A stretch of DNA of 64,000 nucleotides, taken from contig CP103027.1 of the NCBI GenBank assembly GCA_024752435.1, forward strand, positions 1,178,001-1,242,000. Direction: 5' to 3'. This document shows, piece by piece, positions 36,055-45,393 of this stretch (position 1 is the first letter of the stretch; each line of letters starts with the position of its first letter). This DNA is from Allantophomopsis cytisporea (taxonomy: Eukaryota > Ascomycota > Leotiomycetes > Phacidiales > Phacidiaceae). The notes below the pieces were generated by a model. It made no database searches and had not been told where the DNA came from. It saw nothing but the letters and a program-made list of their open reading frames with translations. The position numbers and the translations under genes are program-made.

Positions 36055-36243
36055 CTAGTTGAGTATATCCACTACTTTAATCAAATTATAGAATTTATCT
36101 TCCGATTCGAGGTTCCAGATCCCCCAGCGGTGCTTCCGTCGGTAGCTCCAGTCTTCAAGTGCGAGCTTTGATATCTCGGTGGACCATGGCCAACAGTCGA
36201 TACGCTCCCGCATGAACTCTATCAGGAATTCGAAACTAGACAC
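36055..36243 (-). pseudogene. Possible fragment of a HeLo/STAND-type gene
   Basis: A 62-codon open frame on the minus strand with protein-like composition, rich in W, E and R (FLIEFMRERIDCWPWSTE, then YRRKHRWGIWNLESEDKF). The RWxIWxxxKFxxLI pattern recalls the end of HeLo-type domains of fungal NLR/prion-linked proteins. No start codon context, no continuation and no splice partner were found, so if real it is a relic. Low certainty. Confidence 0.2.
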
Positions 36244-36512
36244 CCAAAGACGTCACAACATCTCTTGCTCTGACCTCACGTTGAATACCGACCATCCGCA
36301 TGGTACATTACGCAAATTGACATACTAACGAATCCTCATCCCAGTCAGCCTCCCCTTCATATACCTGCACTGTTCGCCCTTTCAGCATCATCATTTTCGT
36401 CTATCAATATCAGGAACATCAACAGCATCAAAACTCCGCTGCGTTTAAAACATCCTCCACCACCACCACCACCACCTCGCAAACACCAGACCTCACTAAG
36501 AATATAATCAAG

Positions 36513-37504
36513 ATGGGGAACAACGCCATTCAAAACAACCCGGATGATGGGTACTACACTGGCACCTCTGATATCAATGTCACAACTCACGGCTCAGACT
36601 GGTTCTTCGCTGTAACAGCTGTGATGGTCGCATCAACCCTTGCCTTTATCGGTCTCTCCTTCACCGTTCCACGTCGTAACCGCGTTTTTCACTACATCAC
36701 TGCCGCTATCACCATGACTGCCGCTATCGCCTACTTCACCATGGGTTCTAACCTGGGTTACACGCCCATCGCCGTTGAGTTCTCACGCAGCAACCACCAT
36801 GTCCGCGGCACCTACCGTGAGGTCTTCTACGTTCGATACATTGACTGGTTCGTAACTACACCAGTAAGTACCCTCTCCAAAATCTGAAGTGAAACCATAC
36901 TAATTTCTCCAAGCTTCTCCTCCTCGATCTCCTCCTCACTGCCGGTCTCCCTTGGCCCACAATCCTCTGGACCATCTTCCTGGACGAAGTCATGATCGTC
37001 ACCGGCCTCGTCGGCGCTCTCGTAGCCTCGGACTACAAATGGGGCTACTTCGTCTTCGCAACCGTTGCTCTCTGCGGCATTGCCTGGAACGTGGTGGTCG
37101 TCGCCCGCCGCCACGCCAGCGCCCTCGGCCCCAACGTCTCACGCACCTTCCTCATGTGCGGCGTCTGGACCATCTTCCTGTGGTTCCTGTACCCAATCGC
37201 CTGGGGACTTTCAGAGGGAGGCAATGTCATCGCCCCTGACTCCGAGGCTGTCTTCTATGGTGTGCTTGATCTTATGGCCAAGCCTGTCTTTGGCGCTATG
37301 TTGATCTTCGGTCACCGTAACATCGACCCTGCCGTCTTGGGTCTTCATATCAGGGACTATGATGACACTGTCACCCCTGAGAAGGCTGGTTTCGCGAGAA
37401 ACGCTAATGGGGCTGAGACTGGCGTCACTGGAGCTGGCGCTGGTACTACTGAGACTGTGCCAGGTGTTACTGCTCATAACACTACTGCTGAGACTACTGC
37501 TTAA
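36513..37504 (+). CDS. carO: Microbial-type rhodopsin (CarO-like proton pump)
   Basis: Seven-helix retinal protein; CarO-type opsins are light-driven proton pumps. Two exons (36513-36863, 36914-37504; intron 50 nt) give 313 residues. Helix C reads YVRYIDWFVTTP then LLLLDLLL across the splice. Asp111 matches bacteriorhodopsin Asp85 (acceptor), Thr115 matches Thr89, and Asp122 matches Asp96 (donor). DEVMIVTGL keeps the Asp115 equivalent (Asp141). Helix G has VLDLMAK with Asp236 and the retinal Schiff-base Lys240. Glu218 and Glu228 lie where the proton-release glutamates Glu194/Glu204 sit. The set is that of a pump rather than a NOP-1-type opsin, whose donor is Glu, or an opsin-related protein lacking the lysine. 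The Thr/Ala/Gly-rich C-terminus is extra. Its clustering with carX, which makes retinal, supports the role. Confidence 0.95.
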
Positions 37505-38117
37505 GCGTTGATACCCTTTGGATGTGTTGGAGTTTTAGCTCTCAAATCGACCGGTGTTTGGTGATTTGCCCTTGACGCTGGCACAACATCTCATGTTTCG
37601 TTTTCTTTGTAATATAGGTGGATGGCTTAATGTGGAGGCTTATGAGTATGAGTGATGATAGATTTTATGTTATATAATAGTTAGCATGTAATGAAGAGTG
37701 GTTATACAAGTAGCACGAGCTTTTATCTAGTGTGAACAAATTTTCGACTTCGCCCATTATCTTTTATTATGGTATGTATAATGGATGTCATAATCCCTCC
37801 TGCCTACTTGTATATCGAATAAAGAGGCTCTGTTCTCTCCATCAACTCAATATCAAACAGTGTTATGCTCCATATAGATTAACTTATTGCAAAGGAACTG
37901 CTATAATTGGTAGGAAAGGTAAAATAAAAAGGCATTTTATAAACTAAGATGAGTGTAATTCAGGGAATCGTGTTCAATTGATGTGTCAAATACATGTATG
38001 GTAGAGCAACAGCTGTAGAATCATATGCAGGTCCAGCTTCCCCATTTAGACTAATACACACATAGTTATCATCGACTTAAGTCAAAACATTTTGTGGCAC
38101 CATTAAACAATCATTTC
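37505..38117. other. Convergent spacer
   Basis: 613 bases between the 3' ends of the opsin gene (+) and the serine-rich protein gene (-). Likely 3' UTRs; AT-rich, no other feature. Confidence 0.5.
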
Positions 38118-41100
38118 TTATCCAACAGCCGTCAAAGTAATATCGTCCAAGTACATAACCCTATAGCCTTGCGAATTTGCTTGACCAGTACAGGAAACTG
38201 TTACGGTCAAAATGTCGACCGTCTCCGTGACAGGGCCAAAGATACCAGTGATCTGCTCATAAGCCGTAACAGCATCCTGTAAGCTCGTGAGGGCGATAGG
38301 ATACGGGCCAATCCGGAATGTAGCCTGGCAAAGCGAGTTTGGGAGCGGCCTACTAGTCCAAGCACTGAAGTTGTATATTTTACCAGGACAGAGCGAAATG
38401 GACTGAGAAATCTTGAGGACATCTGTGGTGGTAGTCGAGCGAACCCTGGCTTGATAGAACCCGGTATGGGGCTGGGTGTTCCCGCCGCCTGCCCCGACAA
38501 CTGCGAAATCGATGTGCGAGCTGCTGGTCACGAGATCCCAGAGCGCGGATGTTCCTGTTTCGAATCCGGAATTGGATACAACCTGGGGAATGAGACATGC
38601 ACTTGAAGACGGGGAGCTTGAGGATGAGACGGCGGAGATGGATTTCGATTTCTGCGTTGAAGAGGTAAGGAAGGTTGTCGGATTCAAGCTAACACCACTC
38701 GATTGAGAGGCCGAGTTTGCGGAGTTCGAAGCCAACGCTGGAGTCGATTCCGATGCGGAAGCTGAAGCTGATCCTGACGCTGGATTAGATGTTGAAGGAG
38801 AACTTGAAGGTGATCCTGAGCTATTGCTTTCCTGGCTTATTTGTGAAGTACTGCTGGCTCCACTTGAGCCAACTTCGGAGGCACTGGCTGTTGAGCTTCC
38901 TCCACTGAAGGTGATGCTGACAGAAGCTGATACGGAGCCAGCAGATCCGGAGACTCCAGATGATACCGGCGAGAGAGATTGTGCTGCACCTGATGATCCA
39001 GTAGAGGCATTTCCTGATCCTGGAGAACTACCCGATGACTGTGGAGAGTTGGATGACGATAAACCTGAGCCGCTAGCGGTGAGAGGAAGGCCGGAGGTTG
39101 TTTCGGCACTAACGGTTCCAGGAGATGATGTTTCGACTGGACTCGCTGATGTCTCAATCGGAGAAGCTGACTCAACTCCAGATATAGAAGACTCTGATGC
39201 AGCAATTGGCTCTTTTAAATTAGTCCCGCTCGAAGCTGGTGGGGATACTGATGGAGCAATGAGAGACAAAGCACTGATGGAGGGAGCGCTGAAAGACAGG
39301 GCACTGAGGGATGGAGCACTGAGAGAAGGGGCACCGACAATCGAAGCGCTGAGAGAGGGAGTACCGATGGACGGAATGCTGACAGATGAAGCACTTTCGG
39401 ACGGAGCGCTGAGAGACGGGGCACTGACAACCGGAGCACCGAGAGATGGAGCGCTGACAGATGGAACACTGAGAGACGAAAAGCTGAGAGTAGGAGCACC
39501 GATAGAAGGAGCACTGACAATCGAAGCGCTGAAAGACGGGGCACTAAGAGATGGAGCACTAGGAGTACTGGAAGACTCGCCAGCCGATGACGGTGCTGCA
39601 ATGCCACTCGTTTCTATAGCAGACAGAGCAGATCCTGAGCTGGCCTCAGCAGTTGAGAAGGATCCTGGAGTTGGCTGCGCTGAACTGGTCCCTCCTCTCG
39701 TAGGTACACTTAGGGTAGCCTCGATGCTTGATAGTGACTTGGAAGACTCGGCACCTAATGCAGGACTAGCATTTGCACCTGGGCTGAGTCTTGAGGGGAT
39801 TGCTACAGACGTTTTAGCACCTAACAACGAAGTAGCACTGATACTTGACTCGACTCCGGATGTAACTGCTGCAGATAATCTAGTGCTTAACGTAGGAGCA
39901 CTTCCACTTGAACTGAATCCAGATATCACTGCTGCAGACGCTTGAGCACTTGACATAAGAGCGGCACTTCCACTTGACTCAGTACTTGACGTGAGAGTAA
40001 CACTCCCACTTGACGCAATATCCGATATTGAAGCAGCACTTCCACTTGAGCTGACTCCGGATATCACTGCCGCCGACGCCTCAGCACTTGACGTGAGAGT
40101 GGTGCTTTCACTTGACTCAATACCTGACGTGAGAGCAGAACTCCCACTTGAACTGAATCCAGATATCACTGCTGCAGACGTTTGAGCACTTGACATAAGA
40201 GCGGCACTTGCACTCGACTCGATACCTGACGTGAGAGAAGCACTTCCACTGCTTTGCGTAGGATAAGAGGTAGACCCTAAGCTAGCCTCACCACTAGAAG
40301 GTATAGCAGAGGATATCGGGCTGGAAGTAGCAAGGCCACTTATTTCTTCGGATATCGAAGATGGTATCGCTGTTCCGCTCGACACTTCATTGAACGTCGC
40401 AGTAACGCTTGGGGATACGCCAGAACTCTTTGAAGCCGATGAAATCAAGCCAGAGGTGACAATAGTAGAAGTAGATCCACTTGTGATCGCTCCTGAAGTT
40501 TGTAGGCTATTTGAAGATTGTTCTGAGGCGGGAGCTGAACTACTTACTGCACTGTTTGTAGCTGCCACAGAAGTCTGAGCAAGAGATGCAGTTGGAGCGG
40601 AATTTGACGCAGAAGCAGCATTTGAGGCCTATATTGTGTAAGTTAAGAACATAGCTGCTGATGATAGACTTCTTTACCTCATTTGATGCACTCGCGATGG
40701 CGGATGATGGTGCTCCAAGGAGACAGGAGCAAGCACTTGAGACTGCACTGACAATCGAGGCATCTTGAACAGCATTACGTGCAACAAGTCCACGCTCGTC
40801 ATTCTCGTGTTGTTCTCCAATCATGATCGTGATTATTTTGGTGATATCTGTGAGTGAACTCATCGAATGGTTGTGATGAGGTACGAATGGCTGAAGATCT
40901 GCATTTGCATTTAGTAGTGCCGGAGCATCTGTCTCTACGGCTAAGGGTGCATCAATTCTGTGGAAAAATAGTAAGCTTCTTGCATTTTATATTGGCAAAT
41001 TTGAAGTTGACGTACTCTGCGTATCGTTTTGCAACGGGCGTTGGTAAAGCAATGTATGTTGAGCAGAATGGAGTTACTTGCGGACCAACGAAACCGAAAG

Positions 41101-41233
41101 CTAGAATATAAACGTCTACTATACATCCAGGGCCACTAATGTCACGCTTCTCAAGCTTAGAAGCAAGAACCAAGGATGAAAAGCTGGTCATTGTGACTAG
41201 GGTAGTAAACCCCAATAATTGAATGAAATTCAT
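38118..41233 (-). CDS. Secreted Ser-rich repeat protein, possible cell-surface/adhesin
   Basis: Three exons (41233-41016, 40957-40678, 40628-38118; introns 58 and 49 nt, both keep frame) give about 1002 residues. Signal peptide MNFIQLLGFTTLVTMTSFSSLVLAS, then a Cys motif (CIVDVYILA...FCSTYIALPTP) seen at the N-terminus of many fungal secreted proteins. The middle 600 or more residues are dominated by Ser, Ala, Thr and Gly, with 34-46-residue repeats (ASAAVISGFSSSGS) and then about 21 units of a five-residue repeat (SAPSL type). Heavy O-mannosylation is likely. The C-terminal 160 residues form a folded domain (VVSNSGFETGTSALWDLV ... SLCPGKIYNFSAW ... YLDDITL) resembling CBM4/9- or galactose-binding-like jelly rolls. 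I see no GPI tail. Function is inferred as wall binding or adhesion; no enzyme motif. Confidence 0.8.
39255..39570 (-). repeat. 15-bp coding tandem repeat (SAPSx), about 21 units
   Basis: Degenerate 15-bp units, read on the plus strand as GGAGCGCTGAGAGAC and close variants, run without a break in frame and encode S-A-P-S-L/F/V/I. Divergence between units indicates an old array. Confidence 0.85.
39880..40260 (-). repeat. Longer coding repeats (about 102/138 bp)
   Basis: Segments of about 60 bp at 39901-39960 and 40141-40200 are almost identical and lie exactly 240 bp apart; a more diverged copy begins near 40039. They encode the ISGFSSSGS/SAQASAAV repeat. Confidence 0.8.
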
Positions 41234-42400
41234 GGCGATTTAGACAGAGTGCGGGCTGCTAACTCTTAAATGAGAAAGCTTGTATAGTTGGATCAGAATA
41301 AATGTAAAAACTAAACGGTGAGATATTAGTAAGTAGAACGTGTATCTACTTGTATATGTAAAGAGCAAAAAGATTCTGCAAACTGTCCGAGCCACTCAAG
41401 AATACTCTTTATAGAGGTAACAACATTACTGGTTATGCAAAAGAATTCAACTCTTTACTGTTTGAATAGCTTAAAGAATGCTTACTCAACCTCAAATAAT
41501 CACCCTAGATCTAAATCAAAGCTTTGTGCCATGCAATAAAGCAATTGGGGAATGAAAGTTCGGTAACGTTTATCTAAATACCTACGTTAATTTTTGACAT
41601 GAAACAAGTATCCATAGGAATCTACGAGTGCAAAGTTTTCTGGACAGAACGCAACAGGTAAAATAACGGCCGAGTAAGAATGCATCTGGAAGTTTTTATA
41701 TCTTTCGGTATTGAATCAGAGGGCAATTTGGTGCTATATATAACGGGAAAGGTCGAAGAATGCAAAGCAAGCATGTATAGGGCGATAATTACAAGGTCTT
41801 CTCAAACGAGTACTTGAGGGATTAATAGTCAACTAGATTTCTTCTTGTATGATGAAAATAAACATCACTAGAGAAGTAGCTGCCATAGTCGAAGAAACTC
41901 AGATAATAGTATCTTGGAGACTATGTATTATGTAGTTGATTCCAGGATTAGAGGTGATAGAACGTCGAGCCGTTATATGTAAATCGTTGGTAGTCGGTTG
42001 TAGTTAAGTTATGGCAAGGATCCAGACTTGTAGATGTAGCGCAACTCCGCCGTGTAAGGTAAATTAGATTAAATCCCAACGCTTTAATTATTCAGATAAG
42101 ATAAGATATGACGTATCTTAAAGGGGCTTTTTAAGAGAAGATTTCAGATATGAGAGCTTTAAATCTCATATTAAGAAGTTCCAAGGATTGTAGTAAGATT
42201 AGTCCGACAACCTTTCAACGCTCTTTTCCTTGCTTACTTCAAACCTTTTAACAAACCAAATGTGGAATCAAGCAACCGGCTATGCGGTCGCAAACGGAGT
42301 GTAGCGGGCACAGATTGTGTAGATATTTAATTGAAATTAGAATGAGACATCAATATACTAGCTTGGTATTCTCTGCCTGGTTCCTGGGACAAGAATCCTT

Positions 42401-42581
42401 AAAGAGGGGGATATTGTTAGGACGCTCTCCGCTATAGAGCGCGTTTTACTTGATATACTGACCGGGTACTCGGTCCACTCTTATTCTAGTTAGACTAGGG
42501 TCCTGCCAGAGCTATAATTTTCTATATTGTATTTACCTCTCTACCTTCGCTCTTCCTCTCTCCTCTAATACAATGTAACCA
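42401..42581 (+). mobile_element. Probable LTR-retrotransposon 3' end (polypurine tract plus LTR)
   Basis: A polypurine tract (AAAGAGGGGGA, 42401-42411) stands just before TGTTAGGACG at 42415. The following 167 bp end in TAACCA at 42581, near-complementary to the TGTTA start. A polypurine tract directly 5' of TGTTAG is how 3' LTRs of fungal Copia-type elements look. No integrase or RT coding remains upstream that I can read, and I see no second LTR, so this would be a truncated relic. Confidence 0.45.
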
Positions 42582-43204
42582 GTACAAACAAGTGAGCGGA
42601 AAATTAGCCAACTACAACCAATCAAGCGCGATGAGTGACTACATAATGGAAATTATTATTTAAAGGGTACCGTGGCAGGTTCCCTGTATCCGCACTAATA
42701 TGTTGGTGATATATATCATTTTGACCGCCCTTTCCTAACCATAGTAGGAGGATACCGTCCAATAGTAAAAGTGACATTTGGTGGTTAAACCCGAACTTTC
42801 CATTAGCCAAGTGGAAATCTCGGCCATGGCATCCAAATTTTTACTGTCTATGACGAATAATTGTAACGAATGGATTAGGTGCAAAGTATTGGAAGGCCAG
42901 GGATGTAAAGAGTCGTTTCTATTGCTTTCACGATGCGATTACTACTCCTGTGTGATATTTACTTTATGTTTGTAGCAACTACAACATCATGATTTTAAAA
43001 TGGCTCTCCCTTTCAGTTCTAGTCTATGTACTTACAGTATGAGTGTGTATCCGACTTATTTCTAGTCTAGTAAGCAGTAATTACATACTCTTTAGCACTA
43101 ACCAACCCAAGGAAGTAATGTTCAGGCCCTGGAGAAACCCTCCGTGGACTTCAAGAAGAGACTTGCGGAAGTCCGATTGATAGAATCTGCCAATAGACTG
43201 GAGG

Positions 43205-43310
43205 CATCTACCTTCAGTACCTTCTCCGAGGACTCTGTCAATTCTCTTGATACATTCTATCCCCCCTAGCCTAGCTACGGCAATACGCGATGAATATATA
43301 TAAGGCTATT
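43205..43310 (+). repeat. Inverted repeat, left arm
   Basis: The core ATTCTCTTGATACATTCTAT (from about 43241) plus CCTAGC...GCTACGGC matches, in reverse complement, the arm at 43582-43690 with only scattered mismatches. This indicates a fold-back element or two copies of one repeat in opposite orientation. Confidence 0.65.
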
Positions 43311-43505
43311 CAACTTATCGCCTATGGATGTCAAGCCCTAGAGATACTATCTATTTCCTAACATTCCTCAGATGAGTCAAAAGGCTTCGACTTATGTTTT
43401 CGATACCCCCTTATCATTCATATTCTCATGGTCATTCCTATACTCATTTTCACTTAGTTTCTATCATCGTCGCACTAGCGGATCAATATATGTAAGTTGA
43501 TACTT

Positions 43506-43535
43506 AGAGTGTAATGTTAGTAAGCATTACACTCT
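43506..43535 (+). repeat. Perfect 11-bp palindrome with 8-nt loop
   Basis: AGAGTGTAATG at 43506-43516 is exactly repeated in reverse complement as CATTACACTCT at 43525-43535. It lies between the two arms of the larger inverted repeat. Confidence 0.85.
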
Positions 43536-43581
43536 TCTAGAGCTCACTTTACTGCACAGTGGGCGATGCGTAGAACACAGA

Positions 43582-43690
43582 GCCTCATGTATATATGTGT
43601 GTTCATCATGCATCGCCGTAGCAAGGCTAGGTGGAATAGAATGTATCAAGAGAACTCAGAGCTGCTAAGATCTTCGGAAGTGTGAGTATG
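43582..43690 (-). repeat. Inverted repeat, right arm
   Basis: Reverse complement of the 43205-43310 arm; GCCGTAGCAAGGCTAG and ATAGAATGTATCAAGAGAA are its best-preserved blocks. Separated from the left arm by about 270 bp. Confidence 0.65.
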
Positions 43691-44967
43691 TGCATACGTA
43701 CGCCGCATTCAAGTAATATCCTAGTACCAGCAGTCTGCCAGCATACTCAGTTCTAACTATAGCGTAGTGTAGACGATATTAACGGGTAATGTTACATGTA
43801 GTTTGTGATGTTGTGAATCCTAACACTGGTAGGTTTATCATATGGTGAAGGGAGAGTGAGGCACATTCTTGAACATCAACAAACATCAATGACCAGGAAA
43901 GGGGTATAAAGCGTATGTGACTCTAAGATCTCAATCTGAGTTCTAAGGTGATTTAGGTGGCATGTCTTGACTGCGTTGATTTCTTTGACTTCTTTTACTT
44001 CTGTAGCTTTACGAAACCGCATGCGCTTCACCACCATTCATTTATCCAACATCATCCGACTCCTCGCCATCGCCTGTTTCTGTACCAACGGTTCAATTTG
44101 AACAATAACTGAGAAGACGTATGGTAAGTTTGGAATACTGGCATGTGTTCGCTGAAAACCAGGGCTGAAGGCGTGCATGATGAGGTATATATAAGCCTCA
44201 TGCAGCGATTGTAGATGAGTGATAATTGACGGGATGAAATGCTTTCCAAGTCTCTTGAGCAAAAACGTTTAAACATCCACAAGTGTTGGCATACGGATAG
44301 CTGGATCACAACGCAGATTCATCTCGACCCATTAGCAACCTCGTCTCATTTCCTCGTAATTGGAAATGGAGCAGTGTTAGGTTTTCTGCCAGCACAGTAT
44401 GAATCCTTTCACTAAGGACCAAGTTGAAAATGAAGGCGATTCTACTTATCAGACTTTTACAGTTGCTGAGATATTTGCTGCGTAAAAGCAAAGGCGAGCA
44501 AATTATCGAGCAAATGGTTTCACGTTTGGTCTTGGTCTACCTTTAATAAGCTGTCCTCCTGTGCACCTTTTATAAAGCTGCAAAGGGAAGGTGCTTTTTT
44601 ATAGGTAATAGTGTACTGTCACGATATACGGTGTTGTGCGTGCAGCAGACTTTGGGTACTGAACTGATTGAAGGAGAAAGGGACCAGGATTCTATGTGCA
44701 GCTATTCTGATACGATGTAGTGGTGCAGTGAATGCTAATCGGGTAATTGAATGAAAGCGAGAATCACACACTTTCACATTCGCACCGAAGTGAGGTCTGT
44801 ATGTTGTCCACATATGTCAACATGTATACATCACTTACACAAACTTCGATATGTAAACAACCCAAAAGATCTACAGAACGGTAATTCCAATAAATATCTC
44901 CTGCTCATAAACTACCAGGTAACAAGTAATGTGACAGGTACCAAAAAGAAAACAAACAAAAAAAGAT

Positions 44968-45113
44968 TGCTCGTCGTGGGAATCGAACCCACAACCTTGT
45001 CGAGGAAGGCAAAAAAGTAGGCCAACCCGATGCTTCTTCATTAGCGTATACGCAACCCCTTATTAAAGGTGCAATTGGTCTCCAAAGGTTCCTGCCAGAT
45101 GAGCTATGTGAGC
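44968..45113 (-). tRNA. tRNA-like locus (intact T-arm and pol III terminator), perhaps a pseudogene
   Basis: Read on the minus strand, TAGCTCATCTGGCAG forms an A-box/D-arm, and a perfect T-arm GTGGG-TTCGATT-CCCAC is followed by GACGAGC, A73 and a T7 pol III terminator three bases later. The 5' end GCTC pairs with the 3' GAGC, but the next acceptor pairs fail. The D-stem has a mismatch, and about 100 nt separate D-arm and T-arm. This is either a tRNA with a long intron or a decayed/inserted copy. The anticodon cannot be assigned safely; a CCTT/AAGG hairpin near the T-arm would place TCG (Arg) in its loop, but lacks U33. Confidence 0.42.
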
Positions 45114-45393
45114 GAGCTATCGGAGAAGATACCTGCAGTCGGCTTATTTGAAAACACATACTGATGCTGCGATGACTCAAGCGATGAATGTCTAGAACAG
45201 AGCAAATCCGACAAGGATAATATAAACCACTTTTTTATCTATCAAAACAAAAACAGAATCATAGTAGTAATACAGTCATAAACCTCATGTCGTATATGTA
45301 ACGCTCATTATTCGCGCTCCCAAACACCAGTCCAGCTCAATGTGTTCACGCAAACCCAGATCCTTTACACCATTATACCTCGTCCTTTATCCC

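Larger units (their letters stand above)
33114..36512. other. Long carB-opsin spacer with microsatellites
   Basis: About 3.4 kb between carB and the opsin gene, much longer than the other gaps in the cluster. Contains (CT)12-13 at 33295-33319, a TATG/TAG repeat at 34855-34920, a GTCACA repeat at 35080-35116 and a possible decayed coding fragment at 36055-36243 (minus). I see no intact gene. The last 200 bases upstream of 36513 are CA/CT-rich and probably the opsin promoter/leader. Confidence 0.55.
41234..45393. other. Gene-poor region with transposon relics
   Basis: About 4.2 kb without a supported protein gene, mostly AT-rich. Holds a probable LTR fragment (42401-42581), an inverted-repeat pair (43205-43310 with 43582-43690) around an 11-bp perfect hairpin, and a tRNA-like locus (44968-45113). 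Short open frames (42622-42810 minus, 42778-42975 plus, 44038-44491 minus) show no domain. Confidence 0.55.

Noticed and set aside
38824..39945. 373-codon open frame on the plus strand antisense to the Ser-rich gene
   Set aside because: It mirrors the stop-poor repeat composition of the minus-strand gene, begins and ends inside it, and has Asp/Ala/Leu repeats with no domain.
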